In this document: positions 35,759-44,670 of the stretch, piece by piece
Position numbering within the stretch: position 1 is the first letter of the stretch
How the letters are laid out: every line of letters begins with the position of its first letter
Assembly (NCBI RefSeq): GCF_001022965.1
Contig: NZ_LECZ01000023.1
Coordinates: 186,001-250,000, forward strand
DNA from: Enterobacter genomosp. O
GTDB lineage: Bacteria > Pseudomonadota > Gammaproteobacteria > Enterobacterales > Enterobacteriaceae
Direction of reading: 5' to 3'
Length of the DNA stretch: 64,000 nt
Notes under the pieces: model-generated
Seen by the model: the letters and a program-made list of their open reading frames with translations, nothing else
What the model was told of the DNA's origin: nothing
Database searches by the model: none
Made by a program: the position numbers and the translations under genes

Positions 35759-36652
35759 AACAGGGGAAACCGGTACTTTCTGCGCCCGGTACGCGCTCGG
35801 CGAGCACCCCACTAAACGGTTAAAAAACCGCGCAAAATAGGCCGGATCCTTAAACCCCAGCTGCCAGGCAATCTCGCTGACCGCGCTGTCGGAGAAGAGC
35901 AGCAGCCGCCTGGCCTCGCGCAGCTGCCGGTCGAAGATCAGCCGCTTCGGCGGGCGGTTGGCGAAGCGGCGGCAGATATCGGTCAGCCGGGATTCGGTCA
36001 GGTGCAGCTCGCAGGCGTATTCCGGCACCGTCCAGTGCTGGTGGTAGTGGGCATCTATCAGCTGGGTAAAGCGCTGGAACAGCTTCAGCTCGCCGCGCAT
36101 TCCGCCTGAAGCGTGGTCGTCGAGCTTCGCGTTGCGCAGCAGCAGGGTAAAAACGGCCTGCGCCAGCAGAACCAGGGTATGCTCGCGCCCCGGCAGCTGC
36201 TCCGTGGATTCCCGGGCAATCAGCTGCCAGTAGTGCCTGAGCGCCGCCAGCTCGTCCGGCTTATCCGCCAGCGAGAGGCAGATCCCCGGCAGCCCAAACG
36301 CCTCCCGCGTGCCGGGGTAGAGCACCTCCAGCAGCGGCCAGATCAGATCCTCGCGCACCGTCAGCACGTGCCCGTCGCTGTCGGATTCGGTGATAAACGC
36401 GTGCGGCACCGACGGCGGCGTGAGGACGAACAGCGGGGCCTGCACCGAGTAGCGGTGATCGTCGAGCTGGAGCTCAATCTGCCCGGTATCGAGAAAGTGC
36501 ATCTGAAAATACTGGTCGTGACGATGCGCCTGCATGTCGCGGCCAAAAAAGGCCGCCATGCGGGCAAACGACTGGTAGTGCACATCGTCGGTGCCCAGAC
36601 TTTCGTCGTACTCCTTGCTGATATCAATGTTGGCGATAGGGCTCTGGCACAT
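35720..36652 (-). CDS. hpaA: HpaA, AraC-type activator of hpaBC, with repeat-derived C-terminus
   Basis: This 310-residue protein has a cupin sensor (about 20-150: HRHDQYFQMHFLDTGQIELQ, VLTPPSVPHAFITESD) and a C-terminal AraC helix-turn-helix pair (about 205-295: HLTESRLTDICRRFANRPP, SEIAWQLGFKDPAYFARFFN). HpaA activates the hpaBC promoter in response to 4-hydroxyphenylacetate. The last residues (PLTPALSQRERE) are encoded by a CCCTCTCCC/GGGTGAGGG intergenic repeat, so the natural C-terminus has been extended. The start overlaps the end of hpaX by 29 bp. Confidence 0.93.
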   Translation of the reverse strand: MCQSPIANIDISKEYDESLGTDDVHYQSFARMAAFFGRDMQAHRHDQYFQMHFLDTGQIELQLDDHRYSVQAPLFVLTPPSVPHAFITESDSDGHVLTVREDLIWPLLEVLYPGTREAFGLPGICLSLADKPDELAALRHYWQLIARESTEQLPGREHTLVLLAQAVFTLLLRNAKLDDHASGGMRGELKLFQRFTQLIDAHYHQHWTVPEYACELHLTESRLTDICRRFANRPPKRLIFDRQLREARRLLLFSDSAVSEIAWQLGFKDPAYFARFFNRLVGCSPSAYRAQKVPVSPVPLTPALSQRERE

Positions 36653-37976
36653 GATCGTTCCTCTGTTGATCCCGCTGCGTCATCGGAATGCGCGTCAGCA
36701 CCAGCGCGCCGACCACCAGCAGCCCGGCCACAAACCACAGCCCCGAGCTGAAGCTGCCGGTGGCGTCGCGCAGGATCCCAATCAGCAATGGGCTGACGGC
36801 TGAACCCACGTTGCCAATGGCGTTGATTACCGCCAGCGCCACGGCGCGTGACTGCAGGCTAATAACCCGATCCGGCGTGGTCCAGAATATCGCCATGGCG
36901 GTAAACGATCCGGTTGATGCCATGATGATGCCAAGCAGCTGGATCAGGCTGTGATCGGTGGCCGAGGCCAGCATCCATCCCGCCGCGGCGAACAGGTACG
37001 GCAGGATGGTGTGCTTTTTTCGCTCTTTCAGCCTGTCGGAGCGGCGGCTCCACCAGATCATCCCGAGGATGGTACAAAACTGCGGGATCGCCGCCAGCAG
37101 GCCGATGACGATGTTGCTGCTCCCCGTGTTGAAGCTTTGCAGGATCTGCGGCGTCCAGATGTTGATCGCGCTCAGCGTGTTGGTCAGGCAGAAGTAGGCC
37201 AGCGTGTAGAGCAGCACCGCCGGGGTCAGCACTTCGCGCAGCGTGGATTTCGGCGTGACGGGCCGGGCAATCGCGACCTCCTGCTCGCGGGCGATCATCG
37301 TTTTCAGCGCCTGCTTTTCGTCATCGTCCAGCCAGGTGGCCTGGTCCGGCGTGTCGTTGAGGTAAAACCAGGTCACCACGCCGAGCACCACCGACGGCAG
37401 CCCCTCCAGCAGGAACAGCCACTGCCAGCCCTTCAGGTTCCACAGCCCGTCCATTGCCAGGATGTAGCCGGAGAGGATCGAGCCGAGCATCATGGTCACC
37501 GGCATGGCAATCATAAACAGCGCGTTGGCGCGGGCGCGGTGATACGCCGGGAACCACCAGGTGAGGTAGACCAGGATCCCCGGCAGGAAGCCGGCTTCGG
37601 CAATCCCCACCAGCATGCGTAACACATAGAGCGTGTGCGGGCTGGTGGCGAACATGGTGCAGGTAGAGGCAACGCCCCACACCACCATGATCCCGGCTAT
37701 CCAGCGGCGCGCGCCGATCTTCGCCAGCATGATGTTGCTCGGGATCCCGCACAGCACGTAGGTGACGTAAAACAGCGTCGCGGCCAGGCCAAACATGGTG
37801 GAGGTGAGGCCCAGATCTTTGCCCATCGTCAGCCCGGCAAAGCCGATATTGATGCGATCGAGAAATGAAAAGACAAATAGGATAAAGAGAAAGACGATCA
37901 GACGCCGGAACAGTTTGTTAATGACGCGTTGTTCAACAGCTTTATTATCATGGGTTTGCAGGGTAGAGGTCGTCAT
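36624..37976 (-). CDS. hpaX: HpaX, 4-hydroxyphenylacetate permease (MFS)
   Basis: This 450-residue major-facilitator permease has 12 predicted membrane segments and the anion-cation-symporter signatures: FVFSFLDRINIGFAGLTMGK in helix 1, GIAEAGFLPGILVYLTWWFP, LFLLEGLPSVVLGVVTWFYL. HpaX imports 4-hydroxyphenylacetate. It lies between hpaI and hpaA; hpaA starts inside its last codons, so the two are co-translated. The final 30 residues run polar and end in PYRQH. Confidence 0.93.
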   Translation of the reverse strand: MTTSTLQTHDNKAVEQRVINKLFRRLIVFLFILFVFSFLDRINIGFAGLTMGKDLGLTSTMFGLAATLFYVTYVLCGIPSNIMLAKIGARRWIAGIMVVWGVASTCTMFATSPHTLYVLRMLVGIAEAGFLPGILVYLTWWFPAYHRARANALFMIAMPVTMMLGSILSGYILAMDGLWNLKGWQWLFLLEGLPSVVLGVVTWFYLNDTPDQATWLDDDEKQALKTMIAREQEVAIARPVTPKSTLREVLTPAVLLYTLAYFCLTNTLSAINIWTPQILQSFNTGSSNIVIGLLAAIPQFCTILGMIWWSRRSDRLKERKKHTILPYLFAAAGWMLASATDHSLIQLLGIIMASTGSFTAMAIFWTTPDRVISLQSRAVALAVINAIGNVGSAVSPLLIGILRDATGSFSSGLWFVAGLLVVGALVLTRIPMTQRDQQRNDHVPEPYRQH

Positions 37977-37997
37977 GGTGCGCTCCAGATCTTACGT

Positions 37998-38795
37998 TTA
38001 GTAGACGGATTTATTGTTATTAACTGACGTAACCGGTTTTTCGATAAAGCGTGCCGCCAGCGCTTCCGCGCCGCGGGCGAGCAGGGTGGTGTCGACGCCG
38101 ACGGCGACAAACAGCGCGCCGAGGTCGAGATAGCGTTTTGCCAGCGCCTCGTTGGCCATCAGAATGCCGGGGGCTTTACCGGCGGCACGTATCTGCGCGA
38201 TCGCCTGCTCAATGGCTGCCTGGACTTCCGGGTGCTGCGGATTGCCGGCAAAGCCCATGTCGGCGCTCAGATCAGCCGGGCCGATAAACACGCCGTCGAC
38301 GCCGTCCACGTCCAGGATCTGCGGCAGATTTTTCAGCGCCTCGCGGGTTTCGATCTGCACCAGCACGCACATGGCGTCGTTAGCGCGTTGCAGGTAATCC
38401 GGAATGCGGTTCCAGCGCGAGGCGCGGGCGAGGGCGCTGCCGACGCCGCGAATGCCCGCGGGCGGGTAGCGGGTAGAATGCACCGCCAGACGGGCTTCTT
38501 CGGCGTTTTGCACCATCGGCACCAGCAGGGTTTGTGCCCCCACGTCCAGCAGCTGTTTGATCTGCACCGGATCGTTCCACGACGGGCGGACCACCGGCTG
38601 GCTGGGATAAGGGGCGATGGCCTGCAGCTGGGTTAAGACGGTCTGCACGCTGTTCGGCGCGTGCTCGCCGTCGATCAGCAGCCAGTCGAAGCCTGCTCCG
38701 GCCAGCAGCTCCGCGCTGTAGCTGCTGGTCAGCCCCAGCCATAAGCCAATTTGCGGGCGGCCTGCCTGCAGCGCCGCTTTGAATGCGTTTTGCAT
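37998..38795 (-). CDS. hpaI: HpaI, 4-hydroxy-2-oxoheptanedioate aldolase
   Basis: This 265-residue class II aldolase has the HpcH/HpaI signatures: [36 protein letters not shown] (metal-ligand Glu), [16 protein letters not shown] (metal-ligand Asp). It splits 4-hydroxy-2-oxoheptanedioate into pyruvate and succinic semialdehyde using a divalent metal. hpaH lies 9 bp upstream and hpaX 21 bp downstream. Its product could be oxidised by the Sad-like enzyme at 24251. Confidence 0.95.
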   Translation of the reverse strand: MQNAFKAALQAGRPQIGLWLGLTSSYSAELLAGAGFDWLLIDGEHAPNSVQTVLTQLQAIAPYPSQPVVRPSWNDPVQIKQLLDVGAQTLLVPMVQNAEEARLAVHSTRYPPAGIRGVGSALARASRWNRIPDYLQRANDAMCVLVQIETREALKNLPQILDVDGVDGVFIGPADLSADMGFAGNPQHPEVQAAIEQAIAQIRAAGKAPGILMANEALAKRYLDLGALFVAVGVDTTLLARGAEALAARFIEKPVTSVNNNKSVY

Positions 38796-38804
38796 GGTCC
38801 TCTC

Positions 38805-39608
38805 CTACACAAATCGGCAGCTGATGGAGCCCATGCTGCCGTAGTCGACGTGGAAGGTGTCGCCTCTGCTGGCGGGCACCGGGCGGGTAAACGAGCCGCC
38901 GAGGATGATCTGGCCGGGTTCAAGCTGCACGTCGTAAGGGGCGAGCTTGTTCGCCAGCCACGCCACGCCGTTGGCCGGGTGGTTAAGCACGCCCGCGGCG
39001 ACGCCGGTCTCTTCGATGACGCCGTTGCGGTAGAGCAGGGCGGAGATCCAGCGCAGATCCAGCTCGTCGGGCTTAATCGGGCGGCCGCCGAGGATCACCC
39101 CCGCGTTAGCGGCGTTATCGGAAATGGTGTCGAAGACCTTGCGCGGGCGCTGGGTCTCCGGGTCAACGTTGTGGCAGCGGGCGTCGATCAGCTCCAGCGC
39201 GGGTATCACGTAATCCGTGGCGTTGTAGACGTCGAAAAGGGTGCAGTTCGGGCCGCGCAGCGGTTTTGCCAGCACGAAGGCCAGCTCCACCTCGATGCGC
39301 GGGACGATAAACCGATCGACGGGGATGTCGCTGCCGTCGTGGAAGAACATGTCGTCCAGCAGCGCGCCGTAGTCCGGCTCGCTGATCTGCGAGCTGGCCT
39401 GCATCGCTTTGGAGGTCAGGCCGATCTTATGGCCCTTCAGCACGCGGCCTTCGGCGATCTTCAGGCTGACCCATTCGCGCTGAATGGCGTAGGCGTCGTC
39501 GAGGGTGATCGTCGGGTAGTCGAGGGAGATCTGGCGGATCTGCTCCCGGGACTGCTCCGCCTGATGCAGGCGATGGGCGATCAGGGTATGGGTGTGTTTA
39601 TCGAGCAT
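38805..39608 (-). CDS. hpaH: HpaH, 2-oxo-hept-4-ene-1,7-dioate hydratase
   Basis: This 267-residue hydratase is a member of the fumarylacetoacetase-like/MhpD fold: [57 protein letters not shown] and the final [20 protein letters not shown]. It adds water to the ring-derived 2-oxo-heptenedioate before cleavage by HpaI. A repeat array of about 360 bp separates it from hpaF, an unusual break in an otherwise tight operon. Confidence 0.94.
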   Translation of the reverse strand: MLDKHTHTLIAHRLHQAEQSREQIRQISLDYPTITLDDAYAIQREWVSLKIAEGRVLKGHKIGLTSKAMQASSQISEPDYGALLDDMFFHDGSDIPVDRFIVPRIEVELAFVLAKPLRGPNCTLFDVYNATDYVIPALELIDARCHNVDPETQRPRKVFDTISDNAANAGVILGGRPIKPDELDLRWISALLYRNGVIEETGVAAGVLNHPANGVAWLANKLAPYDVQLEPGQIILGGSFTRPVPASRGDTFHVDYGSMGSISCRFV

Positions 39609-39629
39609 GGCGATATCCTGTTTTATGTT

Positions 39630-39999
39630 TTTTTCTCCCTCTCCCTGTGGGAGAGGGGACAGACCGTGCGGTATTACTTAAACAACGCGTGCACGTTGTC
39701 CTGTTCTGTGTTTTTTTCGCCCTCTCCCTGTGGGAGAGGGCCGGGGTGAGGGCATCGGGCCACAGAGGTATCCCCTCACCCTAACCCTCTCCCAAAGGGA
39801 GAGGGGACAGACCGTGCGGTATTACTTAAACAACGCATGCACGTTGTCCTGTTCTGTGTTTTTTTCTCCCTCTCCCTGTGGGAGAGGGCCGGGGTGAGGG
39901 CATCGGGCCGCAGAGGTATCCCCTCACCCTAACCCTCTCCCCAAAGGGAAGAGGGGATCGATCGAGCGTGTTACTTAAACAACGCGTGCACGTTGTTTT
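39630..39999. repeat. Tandem array carrying copies of the hpaF 3' end
   Basis: TTACTTAAACAACGCGTGCA (the reverse complement of the hpaF tail) occurs at 39674, 39822 (one base different) and 39971, with spacings of 148 and 149 bp. The last copy is the genuine end of hpaF. Between the copies are CCCTCTCCCTGTGGGAGAGG and CCTCACCCTAACCCTCTCCC palindromes. The two extra copies would encode QDNVHALFK and a stop. The array fills the 362 bp gap between hpaH and hpaF. Confidence 0.92.
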
Positions 40000-40351
40000 G
40001 TTTGTAATTGAGCGTTGGGTGCAGCTCATCGAGCTCAAACGACAGCGCCAGATAGCGGCTCGCCATCAGCTCCGCGAAGTGCGTTTTGATCAGCGCAAAC
40101 AGCATTTCACCGACCTCTTCCCGGCTCTCCAGGCTGCGCCCGGCACCAATCTTCAGCGTCATATGCACAAAGGCGTAATCGTGCCTGCCGTCGGCCATCT
40201 GCCAGGTATCCAGCCAGTGGGCGCGGCTGCGGATGCCGCCGAGGGGGAAGATGCCCGTGGCGGCCAGCGCCTCGTTCACTTTGGCGAACAGCCCCGGCAG
40301 GTCGGCCTCTTCGCGGATGTTGTCGGTACATTCAGCAATAAAGTGCGGCAT
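39971..40351 (-). CDS. hpaF: HpaF, 5-carboxymethyl-2-hydroxymuconate isomerase
   Basis: This 126-residue protein of the tautomerase superfamily has Pro2 as the catalytic N-terminal base after Met removal (MPHFIAECTDNIREEA), and ends QNNVHALFK. It converts 5-carboxymethyl-2-hydroxymuconate to its oxo isomer. hpaD lies 9 bp upstream. The 3' end (last nine codons and the stop) has been copied twice into the downstream gap, so the gene sits at the edge of a tandem duplication. Confidence 0.94.
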   Translation of the reverse strand: MPHFIAECTDNIREEADLPGLFAKVNEALAATGIFPLGGIRSRAHWLDTWQMADGRHDYAFVHMTLKIGAGRSLESREEVGEMLFALIKTHFAELMASRYLALSFELDELHPTLNYKQNNVHALFK

Positions 40352-40360
40352 GGTGGCTCC

Positions 40361-41212
40361 TTAGGCGGGCAGCGGGAAAACGGCGTTAACCTGGCCGGTG
40401 CCGGAGCTGGCGAACAGCTCGGTGAGGAACTCCACCTTGCCGTCGTATTTGTCCCAGCCGAGCATCCCCAGCAGCATCACCGTGTCGTGCATGTTGCCTT
40501 CGCCGTAGCAGTAGTCGGCGTACTCCGGCAGCATGCTGCAAAACTCCTTAAACTGGCCCTCGCGCCACAGCTTCACCACGCGTTCGTCCATCTGGCGGTC
40601 GAACTCGCGGGTGTAGCTGTTCATCCCTTCCTCCGCGCGCTGGTCGTCGATAAAGCGGTGCGACAGCGAGCCGCTGGCGAGCACCGCCACGGTGCCGTCG
40701 TATTTTTCGATGGCGCTGACGATCGCCTCGCCCAGCCGGCGGCTGTCGGCAAAGTCGTGAACCGTGCAGAACGCCGAGATGGAGAGCACCTTGAAGTGCT
40801 TATCCGCGTTCATGTAGCGCATCGGCACCAGCGTGCCGTACTCCAGCTTCAGGCTCGGGATGTTGTGCGCTTTGGCGCGCACGCCGAGCTTCACCGCCTC
40901 GTCGGCAATCAGCTGGCCCAGCTCCGGGTTGCCGTCGTAGTCGTAGGTCATGTCGCGGATAAAGTGCGGCAGCTCGTTGCTGGTGTAGACGCCTGAAAAA
41001 TGGTCCGCACAGTTGATGTGGTACGCGCTGTTCACCAGCCAGTGGGTGTCGAACACGATGATGGTGTCCACGCCCAGCTCGCGGCAGCGCTTGCTGATTT
41101 CTTTATGCCCGTCGATGGCGCCCTGTCGGCAGCCGTGGTTTTTCCCCGGCAGCTCGGAGAGATACATCGACGGCACGTGGGTGATTTTCGCCGCTAACGC
41201 TAATTTACCCAT
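40361..41212 (-). CDS. hpaD: HpaD, 3,4-dihydroxyphenylacetate 2,3-dioxygenase
   Basis: This 283-residue LigB-type extradiol dioxygenase matches E. coli HpaD from MGKLALAAKITHVPSMYLSE to VNAVFPLPA. It opens the ring of homoprotocatechuate using Fe(II). The sequence keeps VFDTHWLVNSAYHINCADHF, VLASGSLSHRFIDDQ and EYADYCYGEGNMHDTVM. The ATG at 41212 was chosen because it gives the canonical N-terminus; a start 15 bp earlier adds MGDLT. hpaE ends 3 bp upstream. Confidence 0.95.
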   Translation of the reverse strand: MGKLALAAKITHVPSMYLSELPGKNHGCRQGAIDGHKEISKRCRELGVDTIIVFDTHWLVNSAYHINCADHFSGVYTSNELPHFIRDMTYDYDGNPELGQLIADEAVKLGVRAKAHNIPSLKLEYGTLVPMRYMNADKHFKVLSISAFCTVHDFADSRRLGEAIVSAIEKYDGTVAVLASGSLSHRFIDDQRAEEGMNSYTREFDRQMDERVVKLWREGQFKEFCSMLPEYADYCYGEGNMHDTVMLLGMLGWDKYDGKVEFLTELFASSGTGQVNAVFPLPA

Positions 41213-41214
41213 GG

Positions 41215-42681
41215 TCAGATCCCCCACTTAGGAATCGGATGGTCGCCCATCGAGATGCAGACGTTCTTCATCTCCGCGAACACTTCGAAGCTGTACTCGC
41301 CGCCCTCGCGCCCGGTGCCGGAGGCCTTCACCCCGCCAAACGGCTGGCGCAGGTCGCGCACGTTCTGGGTGTTGACGAACACCATGCCGGCTTCGATATT
41401 GCGCGCCAGGCGCAGCACCTTGCTGACGTCCTGGGTCCAGATGTATGACGCCAGGCCGTACTCCACGTCATTCGCCAGGCGCAGGCCTTCCGCTTCGTCC
41501 TTAAACGGCAGCAGGCAGGCCACCGGCCCGAAGATCTCCTCCTGCGCCACGCGCATGCGGTTGTCGACGTCCGCCAGCACGGTCGGGCGCAGGAAGTTGC
41601 CGCCCTTCAGGTGCGCGGGCAGGTCGGTCGGTTTGTCCGGGCCGCCCGCCAGCAGGGTTGCCCCCTCTTCAATGCCGAGGCGGATGTAGCCGGAAACCTT
41701 CTCCCAGTGCTGCTGGCTGATGAGCGCGCCAATCTGGGTATTCGGATCGGTCGGGTCGCCCACGCGCAGGCGGTTGGCGCGCTCGGCAAAGCGCTTGACG
41801 AATTCCGGGTAGATGCTCTGCTGGATGAAGATGCGCGAGCCGGCGGTGCAGCGCTCGCCGTTGATGGAGAAGATGGTGAACAGGGCGGCGTCCAGCGCGC
41901 GCTCGATGTCGGCATCTTCAAAAATCAGTACCGGAGATTTGCCGCCCAGCTCCATGGAGTACTTCTTCAGCCCGGCGTTTTTCATGATGTTGCGCCCGGT
42001 AGCGGTGCCGCCGGTGAAGGAGACCGCGCGCACGTCGTGATGGCGCACCAGCGCGTCGCCCGCCGTCGCGCCGTAGCCCTGCACCACGTTCAGCACGCCC
42101 GCCGGAATGCCCGCCTCCATCGCCAGCTCGCCCAGACGGTCGGCGGTCAGCGGAGAGAGTTCAGACATCTTCAGCACCGCGGTATTGCCTAAGGCCAGGC
42201 ACGGCGCGACCTTCCAGGTGGCGGTCATAAACGGCACGTTCCACGGCGACACCAGCGCGCAGACGCCCACCGGCTGCACCAGGGTGTAGTTCAGCATTTT
42301 GTCGTCAACCGGGTAGGTTTTGCCGTTCATCTGCTGGCACACCTCGGCGAAAAACTCGAAGTTGTGTGAGGCGCGCGGGATCAGGACGTTTTTGGTCTGG
42401 TGGATCGGCAGGCCGGTGTCGGCAGTTTCCATGGCGGCGATCTCCGGGACGTTCTGGTCGATCAGATCCCCCAGGCGACGCATCAGGCGCGCGCGTTCCT
42501 TCATCGGCAGGTTGGCCCATTTCGGGAAGGCCTCTTTGGCGGCGGCGACGGCCTGATGCACCTCGGCTTCACCGCCGGCGGCCACCTCCGCCAGCACCTC
42601 GCCGGAGGCCGGGTTGGTGGTGTGGAAGTAGTCGCTTCCCGCGACGTTCTTACCGTTGATCCAGTGGTTAATTTTTTTCAT
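41215..42681 (-). CDS. hpaE: HpaE, 5-carboxymethyl-2-hydroxymuconate semialdehyde dehydrogenase
   Basis: This 488-residue aldehyde dehydrogenase has MELGGKSPVLIFEDADIERA (catalytic Glu), FSINGERCTAGSRIFIQQS (nucleophilic Cys), EEIFGPVACLLPF and GVKASGTGREGG. It oxidises the semialdehyde ring-cleavage product with NAD. It overlaps hpaG by 4 bp (ATGA) upstream and is followed by hpaD after 2 bp, so the three are translationally linked. The function is assigned from sequence and operon position. Confidence 0.95.
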   Translation of the reverse strand: MKKINHWINGKNVAGSDYFHTTNPASGEVLAEVAAGGEAEVHQAVAAAKEAFPKWANLPMKERARLMRRLGDLIDQNVPEIAAMETADTGLPIHQTKNVLIPRASHNFEFFAEVCQQMNGKTYPVDDKMLNYTLVQPVGVCALVSPWNVPFMTATWKVAPCLALGNTAVLKMSELSPLTADRLGELAMEAGIPAGVLNVVQGYGATAGDALVRHHDVRAVSFTGGTATGRNIMKNAGLKKYSMELGGKSPVLIFEDADIERALDAALFTIFSINGERCTAGSRIFIQQSIYPEFVKRFAERANRLRVGDPTDPNTQIGALISQQHWEKVSGYIRLGIEEGATLLAGGPDKPTDLPAHLKGGNFLRPTVLADVDNRMRVAQEEIFGPVACLLPFKDEAEGLRLANDVEYGLASYIWTQDVSKVLRLARNIEAGMVFVNTQNVRDLRQPFGGVKASGTGREGGEYSFEVFAEMKNVCISMGDHPIPKWGI

Positions 42682-43955
42682 TTTGCAGTCTCCTCGCTGA
42701 CAATTCGGTTCACCAGGCGGCCCACGCCTTCCACTTCCACGACCACTTCATCGCCCGGCACCACGTCGGACAGCCCCTTCGGCGTGCCGGTGGCAATCAT
42801 GTCGCCCGGCTGCAGGGTCATAAAATCGCTCAGGTACGCAATCAGGAACGGGATGCTGAAGATGAGATCCGCCGTGGTCCCTTCCTGACGCAGCTCGCCG
42901 TTCACGAAGGTGCGTAGGGCTAAGCTGTGCGGGTCGGGGATGGTCGCTTTCGGCACGATGTTCGGGGAAATGGGCGTCAGCCCGTCGCGGCTTTTGACCC
43001 GCAGGTTCGGGCGGTAGTAGTTTTCGAGATAGTCGCGAATGGCGTAGTCGTTGCAGACCGTGTAGCCCGCAACATAGTCCATCGCGTCGGCTTCACTGAC
43101 CTTGCGCGCGGTTTTACCGATGACCACCACCAGCTCCGCCTCGTAGTGCATGTACTCAACGTTGTTCGGGCGGACCGAGGTCTGGCCGTCGCCGTTGAAG
43201 GTGTTTGGCGCTTTGATAAACACCAGCGGCTCGGTCGGCGGCTTGAAGTCCAGCTCGCTGGCGTGATCGGCGTAGTTCAGGCCGAGGGCAAACAGCGTGG
43301 GGTGCGGATGCGCGCCGTGAGCGGTGGCCACGTCGCGCTCGTCCACCACCGGGTTTTCCAGCGGCGGAAAACCTTCCGCCAGAACGCGCACGCGATCCCC
43401 CGGCTGCAGCGGCACGCGAGCGTGCGGTGTGCCAAGCAGGATCGCATCGCCAGGATTCAGGGTCGCGAACTCGCTCAGGGCGCTCAGCAGCTCGGCGGCG
43501 CTGCGCTGCAGTTCGGCGGTGTTCCAGTGGTCCGCTTCGCGACCGTTAATTTCGGTGATGATGGTCAGGTTATCCACGCTATCAACGGCGGCCAGCTCGC
43601 CGAGCGGGCAAAACCCGTCCCGGCACTTGGCCTTGATGGCCGGGCGGTAGAAGCTCTCTTCCGGCAGGCTCACCTCGTTGGCCAGCGCATATCCCGCGAT
43701 GTACTGGGCGGCATCCTCCACGCGCACCCGGCTGGCGGTTTTGCCCACGACCAGCGCGACCGTCGCGCCGCTTAGCACCGTTTCCCCGTGCGGGAACGGA
43801 ATCGGCTCGCCGGCACGAATCACGGTATTGTGCGGCTTGATGAACCATACCGCCGTTTTCGGCGGGGTGTTGTAGGGGGCTTTTTCGAACGCCTCACGCC
43901 AGGCTTCACGCTGGCTTTGATGATTCAGCGCCACGGCAAAAACAGTACCTTTCAT
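42678..43955 (-). CDS. hpaG: HpaG, fused isomerase/decarboxylase (two FAH-like domains)
   Basis: This 425-residue protein is a fusion of two fumarylacetoacetate-hydrolase-like domains (about 1-200 and 210-420). The second half carries LFALGLNYADHASELDFKPP, FIKAPNTFNGDGQTSVRP, YEAELVVVIGKTARKV and GDMIATGTPKGLSDVVPGDE. It decarboxylates the isomerised product and shifts the double bond for HpaH. It is the first gene of the metabolic operon, 270 bp from divergent hpaR, with an inverted repeat (43993-44010) just upstream that suits the HpaR repressor. Confidence 0.94.
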   Translation of the reverse strand: MKGTVFAVALNHQSQREAWREAFEKAPYNTPPKTAVWFIKPHNTVIRAGEPIPFPHGETVLSGATVALVVGKTASRVRVEDAAQYIAGYALANEVSLPEESFYRPAIKAKCRDGFCPLGELAAVDSVDNLTIITEINGREADHWNTAELQRSAAELLSALSEFATLNPGDAILLGTPHARVPLQPGDRVRVLAEGFPPLENPVVDERDVATAHGAHPHPTLFALGLNYADHASELDFKPPTEPLVFIKAPNTFNGDGQTSVRPNNVEYMHYEAELVVVIGKTARKVSEADAMDYVAGYTVCNDYAIRDYLENYYRPNLRVKSRDGLTPISPNIVPKATIPDPHSLALRTFVNGELRQEGTTADLIFSIPFLIAYLSDFMTLQPGDMIATGTPKGLSDVVPGDEVVVEVEGVGRLVNRIVSEETAK

Positions 43956-43992
43956 TCACATACTCCTCACCCCGGCGGTCCGGGTTGTGATT

Positions 43993-44010
43993 TCATTAAT
44001 ATGTTAATGA
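43993..44010. promoter_or_regulatory. Probable HpaR operator in the hpaG-hpaR gap
   Basis: TCATTAATATGTTAATGA is an inverted repeat with perfect 7 bp arms (TCATTAA/TTAATGA), 38 bp upstream of the hpaG start. A second half-site, TGTTAATGA, lies at 44201-44209, 17 bp before hpaR. MarR-type HpaR represses the hpaG operon and itself in E. coli W. The rest of the gap is AT-rich and holds the divergent promoters. Confidence 0.65.
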
Positions 44011-44225
44011 TCTGTTTTTATGCTTTTACTGTTTATTTCGCAATCAGAAGTGAAGAATTTGTGATATGAATAACAATAAATTTACATATCGGTATTTATT
44101 AATAGATAAATCATGGTGTTAATAAAATTGACGGGTTTCTGTTAGACTTTTTGGCAGAAAAGCTGTTGTTTATAAAAACATCTTTTAGTGATTGTTTACC
44201 TGTTAATGACTGGCTGGGAGAGGCT

Positions 44226-44669
44226 ATGCATGACTCATTAACCATCGCGCTGTTGCAGGCGCGGGAAGCGGCGATGTCGTACTTCCGACCAATTGTGAAG
44301 CGACATAACCTGACCGAGCAGCAGTGGCGGATTGTGCGCGTGCTGGCTGAGCATCCGTCGATGGATTTTCACGACCTGGCGTTTCGCACCTGTATTTTGC
44401 GCCCGAGCCTGACGGGCATTCTGACGCGGATGGAGCGCGACGGCCTGGTGCTGCGCCTGAAGCCCATGAACGACCAGCGCAAGCTGTACGTCTCGCTGAC
44501 CAAAGAGGGCAACGCCCTGTACGAGCACGCCCAGGCGCAGGTGGAAGAGGCGTATCAGCAGATTGAGGCGGAATTTACGCCGGAGAAGATGAAGCAGCTG
44601 ACCGCGCTGCTGGAAGAGTTTATTGCGCTCGGCAACCGCCATGTCGCCGGGCGCGGGGAAGAGGAGTGA
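44226..44669 (+). CDS. hpaR: HpaR, MarR-family repressor of the hpa meta-cleavage operon
   Basis: This 147-residue MarR protein closely matches E. coli HpaR: MHDSLTIALLQAREAAMSYF, KRHNLTEQQWRIVRVLAEHP, ILRPSLTGILTRMERDGLVL and the wing MNDQRKLYVSLTKEG. HpaR represses hpaG and itself until 4-hydroxyphenylacetate or related aromatics bind. The ATG at 44226 has GGGAGAGG upstream and matches the known N-terminus. It ends one base from the convergent dehydrogenase gene of the hydroxyproline cluster. Confidence 0.95.
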   Translation: MHDSLTIALLQAREAAMSYFRPIVKRHNLTEQQWRIVRVLAEHPSMDFHDLAFRTCILRPSLTGILTRMERDGLVLRLKPMNDQRKLYVSLTKEGNALYEHAQAQVEEAYQQIEAEFTPEKMKQLTALLEEFIALGNRHVAGRGEEE

Positions 44670-44670
44670 T

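Noticed and set aside
39630..39999. CRISPR-like array
   Set aside because: Only three units of about 149 bp, no 20-40 bp repeats with unique spacers, no cas genes; the unit contains the hpaF end and known palindromes.
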